Shown here one piece after another: positions 22,723-35,045 of a stretch of DNA of 64,000 nucleotides. The translations under genes and the position numbers were made by a program. This DNA is from Setaria digitata (taxonomy: Eukaryota; Nematoda; Chromadorea; Rhabditida; Setariidae): contig RCAB01000019.1 in the NCBI GenBank assembly GCA_003640385.1, positions 1 to 64,000 on the forward strand, written 5' to 3'. The notes beneath the pieces were generated by a model. It ran no database searches. It was given only the letters and a program-made list of their open reading frames with translations, and was not told where the DNA came from. Each line of letters starts with the position of its first letter. Within the stretch, counting starts at the first letter, position 1.

Positions 22723-25700
22723 GCTTGTAACCTTCTGAATTATTTGAATTAACATTCCATACCGAGAATCATTTAAAATGCCTCATGTTTGCATACGTCC
22801 TTGAAAGAACCCAATATCAATTTACAACTTCTCAGTAAAATCGAAGAGGAGACCCACAAATTCAGCTCTTTATTTTTCTACCCATTTCACTATATTTCCA
22901 CTTTAATATTGTTTGGTTAACTTGAAACATGACACTGAAAAAAAAAATCTTCAAAAAAAATTAAATCATCCTTCACTCACGATCTACAATACTGTTTTTC
23001 CTTTCATTCTTACAAAATCACTAAACGGCTCCAAATCAAGAATCAAAAATTGTTTTTGCAAAGACCACATTTGCTCTAAACTAAGAAGGTAGTACATAGC
23101 ATTCCTCATCTTGATTTGAAAATTTGCATATAAATATGAAACTGATTTACAAATGCAAACCCTCGCATTTGACAAAAGAAAAGAAAAATTTCCCATCTGT
23201 TTCTCTTTATTAATGCTCATTTTGACTTTAAAGCACAGCTTGAAAATGGTTGTTCGGTTTCCAAAAATTCTGCAAATAACAGCTATTCATTCCATCACTG
23301 ATTCCTTACTGCGGACTCTGCAAACTTGTATTGAATGTATTGTCTTTTCAATTTAGTGTCTTTATGTGGAATAGAAAAATTAGAATAGGCCTTTTTAAAT
23401 AGTTTTTCAACAGCAAGCTAGTGGATTACCATTGGTGTTCATCTCCCGAATGAGTTGTTAGAAATTCTTCTTTAGGGTAACTTTGCTATTTGATGCCTTT
23501 TCCTCCAAATTACCCAGCTTCTTACCTTCTATCCTTGCAGTAGAAACTGAATGGAATAGAATCAAACAGGGAGAAAGCACCTTCTGAGGTCAACCAATTG
23601 TTCTAACTGACTAACTGACTTAGTAAACAAAGTATCACATCGCCGACATCACGCCGAAGTCCATAGAGATTTGATATGCTGTTTCCTTTCTATTTCCGAT
23701 ATCTTTTTTTTTTTTTTTATGGATGATTATGATGCTATTTTCATCTCCATTCATTCACTTCTCGACGTTTGTCTTCAAATAGAACTTGCCTTAGAATTCA
23801 AACAACGCTAAAACCACTGATATTCTTCGGAACGAGATAAAGCACCCAGGAAATTTCAAGAGATAATGAATTTCTATGATTCCTGTGCTTCTGAACATTG
23901 TTATTGATCTCGTAACATTATTCGCGTTAGCAATTGCGAAGCTTAGTAAAGAACTTTAAAGATCTCTTGTCCAAATTTCTTATGGATCACTGCCTCCTGT
24001 GAAAGTAACTACCTTGTAATTGTCGATAACTTGACATCTGGCTTTTTCGTTTATTTTCTCTGCAAAAATGACATGTTTTGTTCATTACAAAAACCAGACA
24101 ATTACCTGATGAGAAAGATAAAGCTGAACATATCCAAAAAAGTGTTCAGTTTCTATGTTTAACGCAACAAATTGGAAGTAAACCGATATTGGTCCTCTGT
24201 CCAACTTCTCTACACTTAAAATCGTTAAAAGCTATTCGTTCCACCTCAAACAGTTTTGCAATTAGTTTTCAACTCATTTCTGAACCCTTAATTTCCTCAT
24301 TCAGATTTTATCCGATGAAAAGTGCTATGCTCTGTTCACTAACAAAAAATCGATGTCTATATTAAAAGTTTTGTTCAAAACAAAACTGTAATTAGTGTCA
24401 GTTAGTGGCTACACTTCTTTACAAAATCGAACTATTTTCATAACACTAAGCTATGTTCAATTCGTTATGTATTTCATTGGTAGGACTTTCTGTTCGTTTC
24501 TTGTCCACTCCTTTGCTGAATAGAATGAAATTGATAGACTTTACCAACAGCCACTTTCTTAAGTTACTTTTCAGATCTTATCTAGCAGGTGAGGTTCTAA
24601 ATAAGCAGCTGAAAATAAGTAGTACCATTATTGTGGTCGAAACTAAAGTTTAATTTTAGGAATTTGTTACAATGAAGACAAATTCCAACGTTAATATACG
24701 CTATAATGGATGTTTCAGGAAATTTCATCGGAACTGAGTAAGTTGAAAGTCACCTGACATATATGAGAAAGATTGTATATTTTTAAATACAATTTCCGAA
24801 AATTATGAAGAAAAATGATTCGTATTTTAAAGAGTGAGGCTATAAGCAGTTATAAATATATAGAAAAAAGGATAAAATTTTAGAAAGTTTTTACGCAGGT
24901 ATTTCAGTCTTGATATGCATTCAATGAAGGTGCAAATGATTGGTTAGTGAAGAAAATTTCTCAGTGAATATGTACAATGTTGCAGGAAGTAGGAAATCGG
25001 ATTTTCAAGTTTTGGTTAACTTCAAGTTATCTAAATGGAAGCCGTTTTAAGAAAACAGCTGTCCTGAAAAGAAGCATTTGAAAAAACAGAAACAACGAAA
25101 TCCGTAAATGGAGCATTTAACTTAAGTAATAAAATTGATTATATCTTGGAGTTAAGAGTGGTGCTCGAAAACGGTAGCTATTTTTTCTCTTTTTTTTTTT
25201 TTTTTTTTTGGTGGGGATTGATTTAGGTGCCTTCTACTTCAGTAGAAATTGAAAGTAGATTATGGATGGATATTCGCAGAAAGGATATGTTGCTGCATCA
25301 GTCTGTTCTTTTGTTAAACTGATATCAGAATGATTGGGAGCGAAATGATAAGTTGCAGTTTGCTGCAGTAATGAACATCATCTTAAAAGAACATTTGCCG
25401 TGAGAAATACTTTTTAGACCGACCGCAAAAAGTCGGAACTTTCTTGCAATCAATTCAAAGCTTATGTTTGCAGCGAAAAAAGGCTCAACATAAAAAACTA
25501 GGTGTTCCAAGATTCCGTTTCCAATGGAATTGAAATAGTGATTGACATTAAGGTGAGATAACATTTTTTTTTGAAATGGTTTTTAATTATTTCTCATTTG
25601 CTCTTTAAATTCTCTTCGAATAGTTCAAACAAAATCACTAAGATGAATTGCCATGTTTATGGATAGGAAACTTGTGCAGTTTTTAGAAAAAACTAGGAAG

Positions 25701-26749
25701 GAAGTTTGACTTGTTACTTAAAACTATTTCTCTTTAAAAGTGATAAACTTACTGTTAAAAAAGTGCTTTATCGTATGGAAATGTTTATTGCCTAGCACGT
25801 ACATTTTAATGGAGATATGCAAGGAAATTGGGATTTAAAGGTTATTGCTTAATCAGTTAAGAAATTCGTGGTACAGATCTCCTTAAGGCAATGGACACTA
25901 ATTGTTGTCGAGATTATGAGCAAAAGGGGATTTTAATTTGTCAAGAAGGTAGATTAAGTATAAGTATGCACTGGGTTTTAAGTACTGTTTAAAAAAGGAG
26001 AAGCTTCGGGATATAGCTGAAAATCAAGAATAATTCTTAGTATCTAAATTTAAGAAAAGAAAACAGACCTTCTTGCTGGAAATTATGAAGTATAAAATTT
26101 TGTCTTGAATTGTGTTTAAGCGGTGTTTATTAATATATGTGAGGAGAAAAAGCAGTTGAAAGAGGCCGTAAAACAATGCAGCCAATAAGAAGCAAAGTAA
26201 TGGAGCTTGTGGTGAAACATAACTTGAAATGAGAAGGTAAGTGATAGGCAATTGACTTCGTGTTAAATGTGCTGCTATTCATTAACATAATCAGCCTTAT
26301 TTCCTTGCTCCTGATCACACATTCTATCTCAACATATTTAGAAACATTTTTATCCACCCACTGATACGCAACTGCACACACAAGTACATGCACATATGAT
26401 CCGTACATACTTGGGCCTACACATAGCCACACATTCATAAAATGTAAATACCTACTCTTCATAATTTACACCTTTTGCGAACCTTATCACACTTTGATAT
26501 ACGACATTTCATGAGATAAGAACGACCCATAGGTTCGTTTTCCACTCGCAACAATGGTCGGTTCAATGTTTAAGTTATCATACTAACTACTTCGTCAGCC
26601 AAATAATATCTTGCTGGCTTCATTGAACCAATTGTTTACAAATTGTTCAATTATTTTACGAATTATCTTTGAAAGTACAGTGTATTGATAAGGAAAAGCT
26701 AAACTGATTTTGTAACAAAAGTGGAAGGAGAGCTGAACAACTGCTTGAT

Positions 26750-26783
<34 letters not shown>

Positions 26784-29700
26784 AAGCACTTCTCCGACAT
26801 GGTTTTCATGGTCTTTAATGGTATCAGATGTATGCGCAAATACACGATAAAGAAAATGTCGTCTATTTCTCAGCTGCATCAGTGAAGTGAAAAAAAATGA
26901 ATGGATGGAACCAAGGCTACTTGGGATATTTTCTTTAATAATTTTATTCCGAAACATGAAGTTGAAAATAGGCAAATTACATACTTCACAGGTGGTTCTG
27001 TTCATCTAATCACTGTGCTGTCACAGAAAACATAATCATCAGCTGAAGCGGTTCTTTAAGCCGTATCAATCAACAAGAACAGAAGAAAAAATTCATTTGC
27101 CAGTGCCAGCATTTTCTACTTTTGTGCATTTCGAGAATTTATTGCTCAAATTACTGTACATAGTTTTTGATGAATAGCGCGATGATAAAAGTGTTGGCTT
27201 GGAATATTCAATGTTAGACCAAAAGCTATAACACGAATCATTAGTAGTTCGAATCATGCAGTATAAAATAACCAAAACACCAAGTATGTTGAAATTAAGA
27301 GGGACCAACACAATAGCATAACCAAGCTGCTCTGTCAACGAAGTTTACTTCCGGAAAAGACGATTACGATGATCAAAGGATTGCTCTTTTACTGAAGGTA
27401 GAATTACTTTTTTTAATCATGGTTACACATATACATTTTTACATTTATGGTGGATATAATAACTTATAAATAAAATATTTATCAGAGATCATAAAACGTA
27501 CATTCGATGATTGAGGTTAATTATCCGTATTTTTTTTTTTAAATAAGAGCACAATTATGAAAAGTGAATGAGAAATTAACTTCATTACAAACATTATAGT
27601 GATGAGGAAAAGCAACTATAAGAAACCCTTTTTCGAAAACACGGACCAGTTTTTCATTAATATATGCTACTAATAGATGAAGAGGATTGTAAAACCAGAA
27701 TATAATTGAAACGTTACATGCAATACTTTTTCAGATGGAAACCTAACAAACATATCGCTATGAAGTATTGTAAGCATTATTTAGCTCTTTTACGCCTCTT
27801 TTTTTCAATCAGAATTATTATTTCTCAAAATGCCTGGAAATATTGTTTTGGGTCACTTTAAAGCTAACAAATAAAAGAGCTTTAGAAACGGTACATTGAA
27901 AAACTGCAATGGAACAAAAGATTGGGCAATGACTGCTGGCTTTCAGTGGAATTTAGGGTGGACTGCAGAACAAACGAAGAATAGGAAATTAGAAAGTAAA
28001 TAGAGACTTGGCTGAAAAACTGATATCACTGTTTCATCAAAGCAAAAGAAGACGATATGAAATATGATGACATTCGTCGCAGAGGTTGGCTAAATATTCT
28101 AAAACTAATCAGATCAGTAAAAAGAGTATATTATTTGAACTTGCAGCTTGACAGCGGATTCCGAACAGAACTGTTACATTGCGGCGGCACTTGCTACTTT
28201 CCAAAAAAAAAAAAGATTTCTCACCATACTCGACAACACTATGCTAAAGAAATAATTGTGTTTATCGTTGTACGCTGGAGCTTGCGGATAAACGAACCAT
28301 ACAAGGATTTCTGAAGTTCACTCCGTTTAAGGGGTCGTGGCATTTGATATGACAATAAACAAACATGATAAAGGCACTGATATATCAGTATCGATCTGCA
28401 ATCTTGAACAGGAATAAACCTCATATAATGGGTTATAGTAATGTAACTGATATTCTAGGAAGAATTTCTGGAGTGATTCAAAATTAAGCTGTTGTTGAGT
28501 ACGATGAAGCGGGAACATCAAAAACAGTTCGCTTTGAACTCAACATACAACTTTTGTTTTGTTACGATAGAACTAATAATAGAGCTTGAAAATCTTGGAC
28601 TCATAAATGCTAGATTTATAGAGTCTGTATGCGAATTGTGAAGAAATGAGCCTTAATTCAAATTTTAAGGTATTTTAAACTTTGAAATATTTTATAACCA
28701 AATCACTTCATTTTTGTTTCCGACCTTTAATCGGAGGATAATTTTCTAAAAAAATTAGCTAATCAGTTTTTCAGAATATTTCATTTAAATGATATTCGCT
28801 GTACCTTTCAAAGGCAAGATTTGTTTTCCAACTAGAATTGAACTCTGAAATATCATTCTTTATCATCGTACTGAGTAGCATGTTCACACCTGCAAATGGA
28901 ATTATTAAGTGCAAACAAGTTTCAAATCAGCCGGTGAAGTTTAAAATTGATTCCACCCTGTTATGTGCTGTTTCTGGCATACCGTAAAATATCGATTCGT
29001 TTTCGCGGTAATCTGTTCCACTTTTATTATCGCCCAAATTTGCGACGAACGAGCAGCATCGAATGCTATAGTATCCCAAAATATACCAACATCGCTAAAA
29101 CACTAGGAAAGTAAGGGATTCCTGGATATGGAGAAATAAGCAGTGCAAGTCAAGAAGTGCTCTATTTCAACGCTAACTCCTGCAAGGATTGGTCTCATTG
29201 TCTGTATTATTATTGTACTTGACAAAATTGTTCTTATCATGTTAATAATTAAACTTCTGCAAGGATATTTAAGTCCTCATGATATCTTTGTTTCTTGGCA
29301 TCTACTATTACTATTACTATTACCAGTGGAAAGTTCTAATATCTCTGAACTTCTGCGAGCGACACGATAGGTACTTGTTGGAAGTTTTGAACTTTATTAG
29401 TAAATACGTAACAAACAACAAACTTGATGATTTTTTTTTGGTTAGCTTTATTAACATAATGAAATAGAGAAGGAGCGGTATTTCATCTTCCTGATTGATT
29501 CACCAGTGGATTATTTCTGCAATACTTTTTGATCAAATTTGTGTCTGGTCAGTACAACGCAAAGTTTGTTCTCACAAGTTCTGACAACATTCTCACTTCT
29601 CTTTTTTGCTTAAAAAGCTCATAGTATGCCAATGGTCATTACTTTTTTGCTTTAAATGTCATTTTAAATGAGGAATTATTGCTTTCATTCGATCGATTGA

Positions 29701-32700
29701 GAGAAAATGAATAATTTGAACTGAAAACATTGAAAAATCACTACAATTCACCGTTTCCGTTCATTTTGCAAAAAAATGAAAAAGTGGGAATTTTAACACT
29801 TCTGTCTATCCCATTTTCTATTACAAGATAGAATACTTGTGCTAACTGGAAGTATGACCAGATGATGGTACTTGTGTCCGAAGCATTCAGTATTTTCCAT
29901 TCCTTTTTAGAATAAACAACTCACCTACGACCCTTAATTTCGCTCAAGTCCCTATATATTGGTGATTAAAAATGAAGAATAGTATGATTATTTATTCATA
30001 TGTTATTTCTCCTCTGAATTTGTAGGTAGGAAAATTCATTTTTGGATATTATTTGCAGCAGTTACCCATGTTGATGGTGGCTGCTAGCTCCATTAATGTG
30101 TTTTAATTTTAATTGTAATGTTCATTAATGCCTATTTTCATTATCCATCTCCTGCTTTTTTTATCTAGTTTCCAGATCAACCGCTCTTATCATAACATTA
30201 AGATGTGTTCCCTGTAATTTTCGCTATCCCAATAGTTACTGTATAATTTAGTTCAGCTTGTTGTTGGAAATAGTTATCTGAAATCATCGGGGAGTAATAT
30301 TGCTATACTTCTGGTAAAGCAATGAATTCAGCAAGGTAGAAGGCAGGAAAAATAACAAGAGAAAAACAGTATATATTTTTTGAGCCATTCGTAAATCTTT
30401 TCCAGTTATACGGTGAAGGAGCCACAAATTGATTGTTGATGTCTTTGGCCAGTTTATTTGCATTATTGCAGTGGGTTCATTCTGTAGCAACAATCCTTAT
30501 CAGTAACATTAAGTCATATCAGCTGCAACTGATATATGTCTCTTTCTCTACTCTTATCGCCTTCAACAGTAGCCCTACAGTTGCCAGCTATATCGCTTAC
30601 AGACAGACAAATAGGACATACAACACCAGCAAGTATATCAATTTTTATCTAATTAGTAGATTTTTCCCGCTTACTAATATAATCCAGCCTGTTGCTATTA
30701 TGTTCATTCCTCCATCTTTCTGACAAAGTGTTGTCTACTTTATTACAATTTCTGCTTACTTTATGTCGAGCAACCTAAATTCAAAAATTGTTTTTTTTTC
30801 CTGCCCCTTTTTCTTTGTTGTTATCGTATTTTCATTTGATAGCACCTGCCTCAATTTGCAGCAGTGATTAGTAACTTCATCTGCGCTGTTTTTTTTTGCA
30901 TTTACTGTAGTGTCTTTAATGTTTTTAAAGCACTGAGGTAGAACTATATTGTACCTCCAATTTATGTCATTTTCATGACTGTTGCTGTTTTTGAACAGTA
31001 TACTAGTCGCTTCGTTACTGATGGTAGAACCGTGATGATTTGGCGTTACTCCGTTAAAATAATGCTTTCTTGGTCGTACTTTTTTCTTTTGATTTGACAG
31101 AAAGAAAGTTACACTTTTTTGAATGAAATTTAAAACTGCAATGCAGATAAGAGTTTCATTCCAAGATGACAATAGTAAATATCTGTTCATGAATTCGAGA
31201 GAATCAAAAGCCGACTTGCTCATGAACTGTAATTATAAAATTTATAATGCTGCTCACAGTCTGACAGGCAATCATTTGGAATTGATAACATCCATAATAA
31301 TAGGAGTAAGTGGCAGCTCGGTAAGTAATTTCCTTTTCATTTTGAAAGAAATTGCTTTTTTTTGCAGTGATATGCACATACACGAAATATCTCAGTGCTG
31401 TTCGTACGAATAATCCTATTAAGCATTTTCCTCAACGAAGGATCTTAACTGTTGCTGAAAAATACAGTTCAGCATTATAAAAAAAGCGGGTGGATTTCAG
31501 TTGCTGGGAAATCTGCGACATGGAGGGATTTATGGAATCTGATGAATTGATCAGTCTTTCTGTGTCTGCAGCACAATGTTTTAAATTGTCTAGGTACAAC
31601 AAAAAAATTTTTAGATTTAGATCTAGTATGATTTTAAGGCTTAGATCAGTAGAAAGCAGTTATTTGTTGCCTGAATATTAGGGTTCAAAAAGTATACACC
31701 GTCTGCGGTTTTAGCGGAAATGAAATATGCATAAAACAGTCAGTATTTCGGTTTTTGATACGTTAGTTTGTACGAAACAAAGTAATTCAATCATGAAATT
31801 CAGTTGATTAGGAAGAAAGAAAGAAGAGGAATCCTGTTGACTGACTGGAAGAATGTTGTGGCGTCTTTTTATCAGTACGTTGAATATTAGATCAGTTTCA
31901 GCACACGTATTTAAATTCTAGGAACTTGCAAATTTTAGTGATTTTTATTCTACTAAATATTATGTATCAATTTTGCTACAGTGTTAGATTAGCTTAAAAT
32001 CAGCTTATTTTGTTCATTCCTCACTGTAAAGTAATCTCTTGCAACATATTTCATATACTCCTCATTTTATTATTTTGTAGATTACTTTTGAAGCTTATGT
32101 GTTCCATTAAGCAAGCAAATTAAGATGTGTTAGATGAATATCAAATTTTGCAAGATCATGTTGATAGGTGTCCCAATCGAGAAACAAACAAGTAAGCACT
32201 TGTGGTTGATTCGATTCAATTCGAAAGATTTTTAACATTCCTCTAATAAAAACTTGCAATCATGGAAAAGATAGTAAATTTTTTTCAAAAACAAATATTG
32301 ACGTACTTTCTGCTCTTTTCGTCTCATCTTATACTACTAGTGAAATTGATCACTTATGAAATCTTCGTTAACCAAGAAACTTTTCTATACAAGAAGTCAA
32401 AAAGGTTATCCGAAGAGATCGCAAAATTGTTTCATACCATCCAATAGTTATTGGATAAGTGTTACAATCTATTTTTGAAGATTTCAGCTCTCTACTTGCA
32501 TCAAAATTTGCTCTTCCCACTACTTTTCGAACCCGTAGGTTTTTTCTTCTATCTCCTACTGGTGCTGTTAGTTATAATGCCTGAAAGAAACAAATACGGA
32601 TACAGAAGGCTTCAGATCTCTAACTAATCTATTTTCCATGATGAACAGCTACCGAACGACCTATGTTCGATGAAAAAGATTAAGAAAATATTCACTGTCT

Positions 32701-35043
32701 TACTCTAATCAACTTTAGTCCATATCTTTTTTAACTTTGTTGTACACTCCTGAGACATTTGGTTGATAGCCCTATTTGCTTAGTTGGAAAAGATGAACGG
32801 TATGATTTTTGAGATTGAAAACCTATAAGGTGAATAGCATGTTGTAGAAAATTAAGCTTGCTCGCAAAACCAACCCATAAAATGTGCCGAAATACAAATA
32901 GATGCAACAGTTTTTTTCACTGCTCCTTGCTCTTCAGTTTTGCTCCGTTTAAAACCAAACATTACTATCAGTTGTTAACAACGTGTGAGTGACAAATTTA
33001 AAGTATCTTGCCTATTTAGTATTTTCTGTAATCATGACCGATCTAACCCCTCATTAGCTCTGTCTCTTTTCATCTCTCGTACTTGCTAATTTTTGATGTA
33101 AGTTGTATATGAATTATCACTTATGAAATAGTAGTTTACTACATATTTATTGAAAAGTTCTCAGTTCTTTTTTGTATGTATTGTATGCAGTCGTTTTCCA
33201 GTAAAAACAGTAACCAATGTTGTCATTAATGATGTCCAGCTCGTTTGTTGCATTAGAAATCTTTTTATGAGAAGAAAGCCATTCACTCAATCAGAGAAAC
33301 AATGCAGGGATAAATTTTTTAATTTTGAGCTCAGAATATGTAATTAATTAGAAATTATATGTTTGCAGAAGATGAACATGAATTGCTTCACAACTTGATG
33401 AAATTAAAATAGGATTGTTTTATTACAAGAAAGCAACTGTTGACAGCTTCTACATTCTGTGGTTGTTTCATGATAATCTCATTGTATTGTCTTCACTAAA
33501 AATATATGTATGAATCGTAAAAGAGTAACTAGTACTAGAATGAAATGGATAGCACTTTTCAGTATGCGGTACGCGTAACTCGATAGATCAACATCATAGA
33601 GATACCGCGTCCCAGCTTTGTCAGGATGTTTGAGTCTACGTATTTATTAAAACGACGAATTGGTGCTCATTACAAATAATGATTTACCCATAATTATGAG
33701 CAGTACCTATATATAGACATCCATGATCCAGTTTTCTCTACCTTTTTTTGTGTTGTCGTTACAATGTGGACCGTGAGTTTATCTGCCAGCGAAGTTGCAG
33801 TTTCCTGTAAACTGCGAACTGCGCCTCATGCTTTGATACTGCTCAGTTGTTGTCACTTCCACACCAGCGGTATATTTCGTCAGCCTCCTCTGAATTTTGA
33901 ATTGAACTTAAAGTAAATAAATTAACAGAACCAAATGAGGTTAGATGAACCTCACAGCGTGCACGCAGTCTTCAAGAATAATAAACGCAATTTTCGTGAA
34001 TAGCAGAAGCTTTTTTGCTTTTAGAGGTAGGGTAATTGCATCCTGTTCTTTATCACGCTGTTGCTTAAAATAGTTATTAGCTACAGAAAGATGGATTTCC
34101 TTTCTATCTCATATGCAGGAAAGGGAATTTTCACTTTCCAATCATTACCTCACAAATGACTTTCTGCACCATAGTATTATTATTTCATCTATTCAGATTA
34201 TTTTCGATTACTTTGCTGAATAGTTTTGTAAGCGAGAAGTATGCGGCATATCCATTAAAAAGATTATTCGGAATGGTAAACATGCAGTACTATTCATTTT
34301 ATACTGCTCTCAAAGATTACTCTATAACATGCAGCAATAAAATAGTACTACATGAAAAACAACAATAAAACAGTGGAAATCACGGTGTCGGAGTCAACTG
34401 AGTTTCCCTTATTGAGTCAAATTAACCCGTAAGCTCCACTCTTGGTGGTATCATTCCGTCAAATCGTATTTGCGACAAATCAAGATGAACGATAGAATAA
34501 ATAATGTAGGTGAGGAAATCGGCGGATTAGATCCCTAATTTCGTGATAAGGATTGGTTTTGACGGCTGCCTCGGTCAAGTTTTAATATGAAGTGAGTACG
34601 ATTTGATCCATGCAGTGTAATACTTATGTTAAAAAAAAAAAAGGAATTAGCGTAAGAAACTCAGGTGGTGTTCCAATTTTATTGATCGTTATTCTGGAAA
34701 AGTGAAGCATATATGGCTTTCATTGTCCTATCATATGGTTGATTAAATTATCTCTCTCTTAATTTATTTTAAAATTAATGCTGTAGTTAGTTACAATATC
34801 AAATTTGTATTGCTTCCTTCATAATTTTTAACACAGTTTATTTTGGAGGATATTGATCCTATCCTATATATTGTCTAATTGGCAAGTAGTGTTTGATGGT
34901 TACTTTTATGGTTGTGAAACTTATTCACAATTTATATATAAAATCATTTTATATATTTAACTTATTTCTGACTACTTTATTGAACAGTTTTCGCATGCTA
35001 ATTTTTTGTTGACATAGGACTGAAAAAATTTGAAATCTCTACA
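22723..35043. other. Gene-poor AT-rich region
   Basis: About 12 kb without a supported gene apart from the doubtful ORF at 30756-31223. It carries long homopolymers, notably T at about 25191-25209 and 27 A at 26754-26780, and small TAT/TAC microsatellite-like runs near 29301-29321. ORFs of 60-136 codons are scattered on both strands with no domain signal; the 136-codon one (26595-27005, -) is inflated by the poly(A) tract read as poly-Phe. Distal promoter elements of the downstream nuclear receptor could lie here. Confidence 0.55.
30756..31223 (-). CDS. Orphan ORF, 155 aa (doubtful)
   Basis: ATG-initiated open frame, the longest single ORF in the gene-poor region. The product is Lys/Asn/Ser-rich with a basic middle (NQKKKVRPRKHYF) and C-terminus (TTKKKGQEKK). 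There is no signal peptide, membrane segment or family I recognise. For this base composition I estimate well under one chance ORF of this length in the window, which makes it worth noting but not proven. No neighbouring exon or clear splice signal supports it. Confidence 0.2.
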   Translation of the reverse strand: MSKSAFDSLEFMNRYLLLSSWNETLICIAVLNFIQKSVTFFLSNQKKKVRPRKHYFNGVTPNHHGSTISNEATSILFKNSNSHENDINWRYNIVLPQCFKNIKDTTVNAKKNSADEVTNHCCKLRQVLSNENTITTKKKGQEKKTIFEFRLLDIK

Positions 35044-35045
35044 GA
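35036..35045 (+). promoter_or_regulatory. Probable spliced-leader acceptor of the nuclear receptor
   Basis: AATCTCTACAG|A directly precedes the ATG at 35046, leaving a one-base 5' UTR. This fits SL trans-splicing; alternatively it is the acceptor of an upstream 5' exon. Confidence 0.5.

Noticed and set aside
26595..27005. 136-codon minus-strand ORF
   Set aside because: Its length depends on the 27-base poly(A) tract read as poly-Phe; no domain or splice support.
27238..27256. TAGTTCGAATCATGC resembling a tRNA T-loop
   Set aside because: No acceptor stem, D-arm or anticodon arm can be drawn around it.
28057..28314. 85-codon plus ORF in the gene-poor region
   Set aside because: Length expected by chance at this AT content and no recognisable motif.
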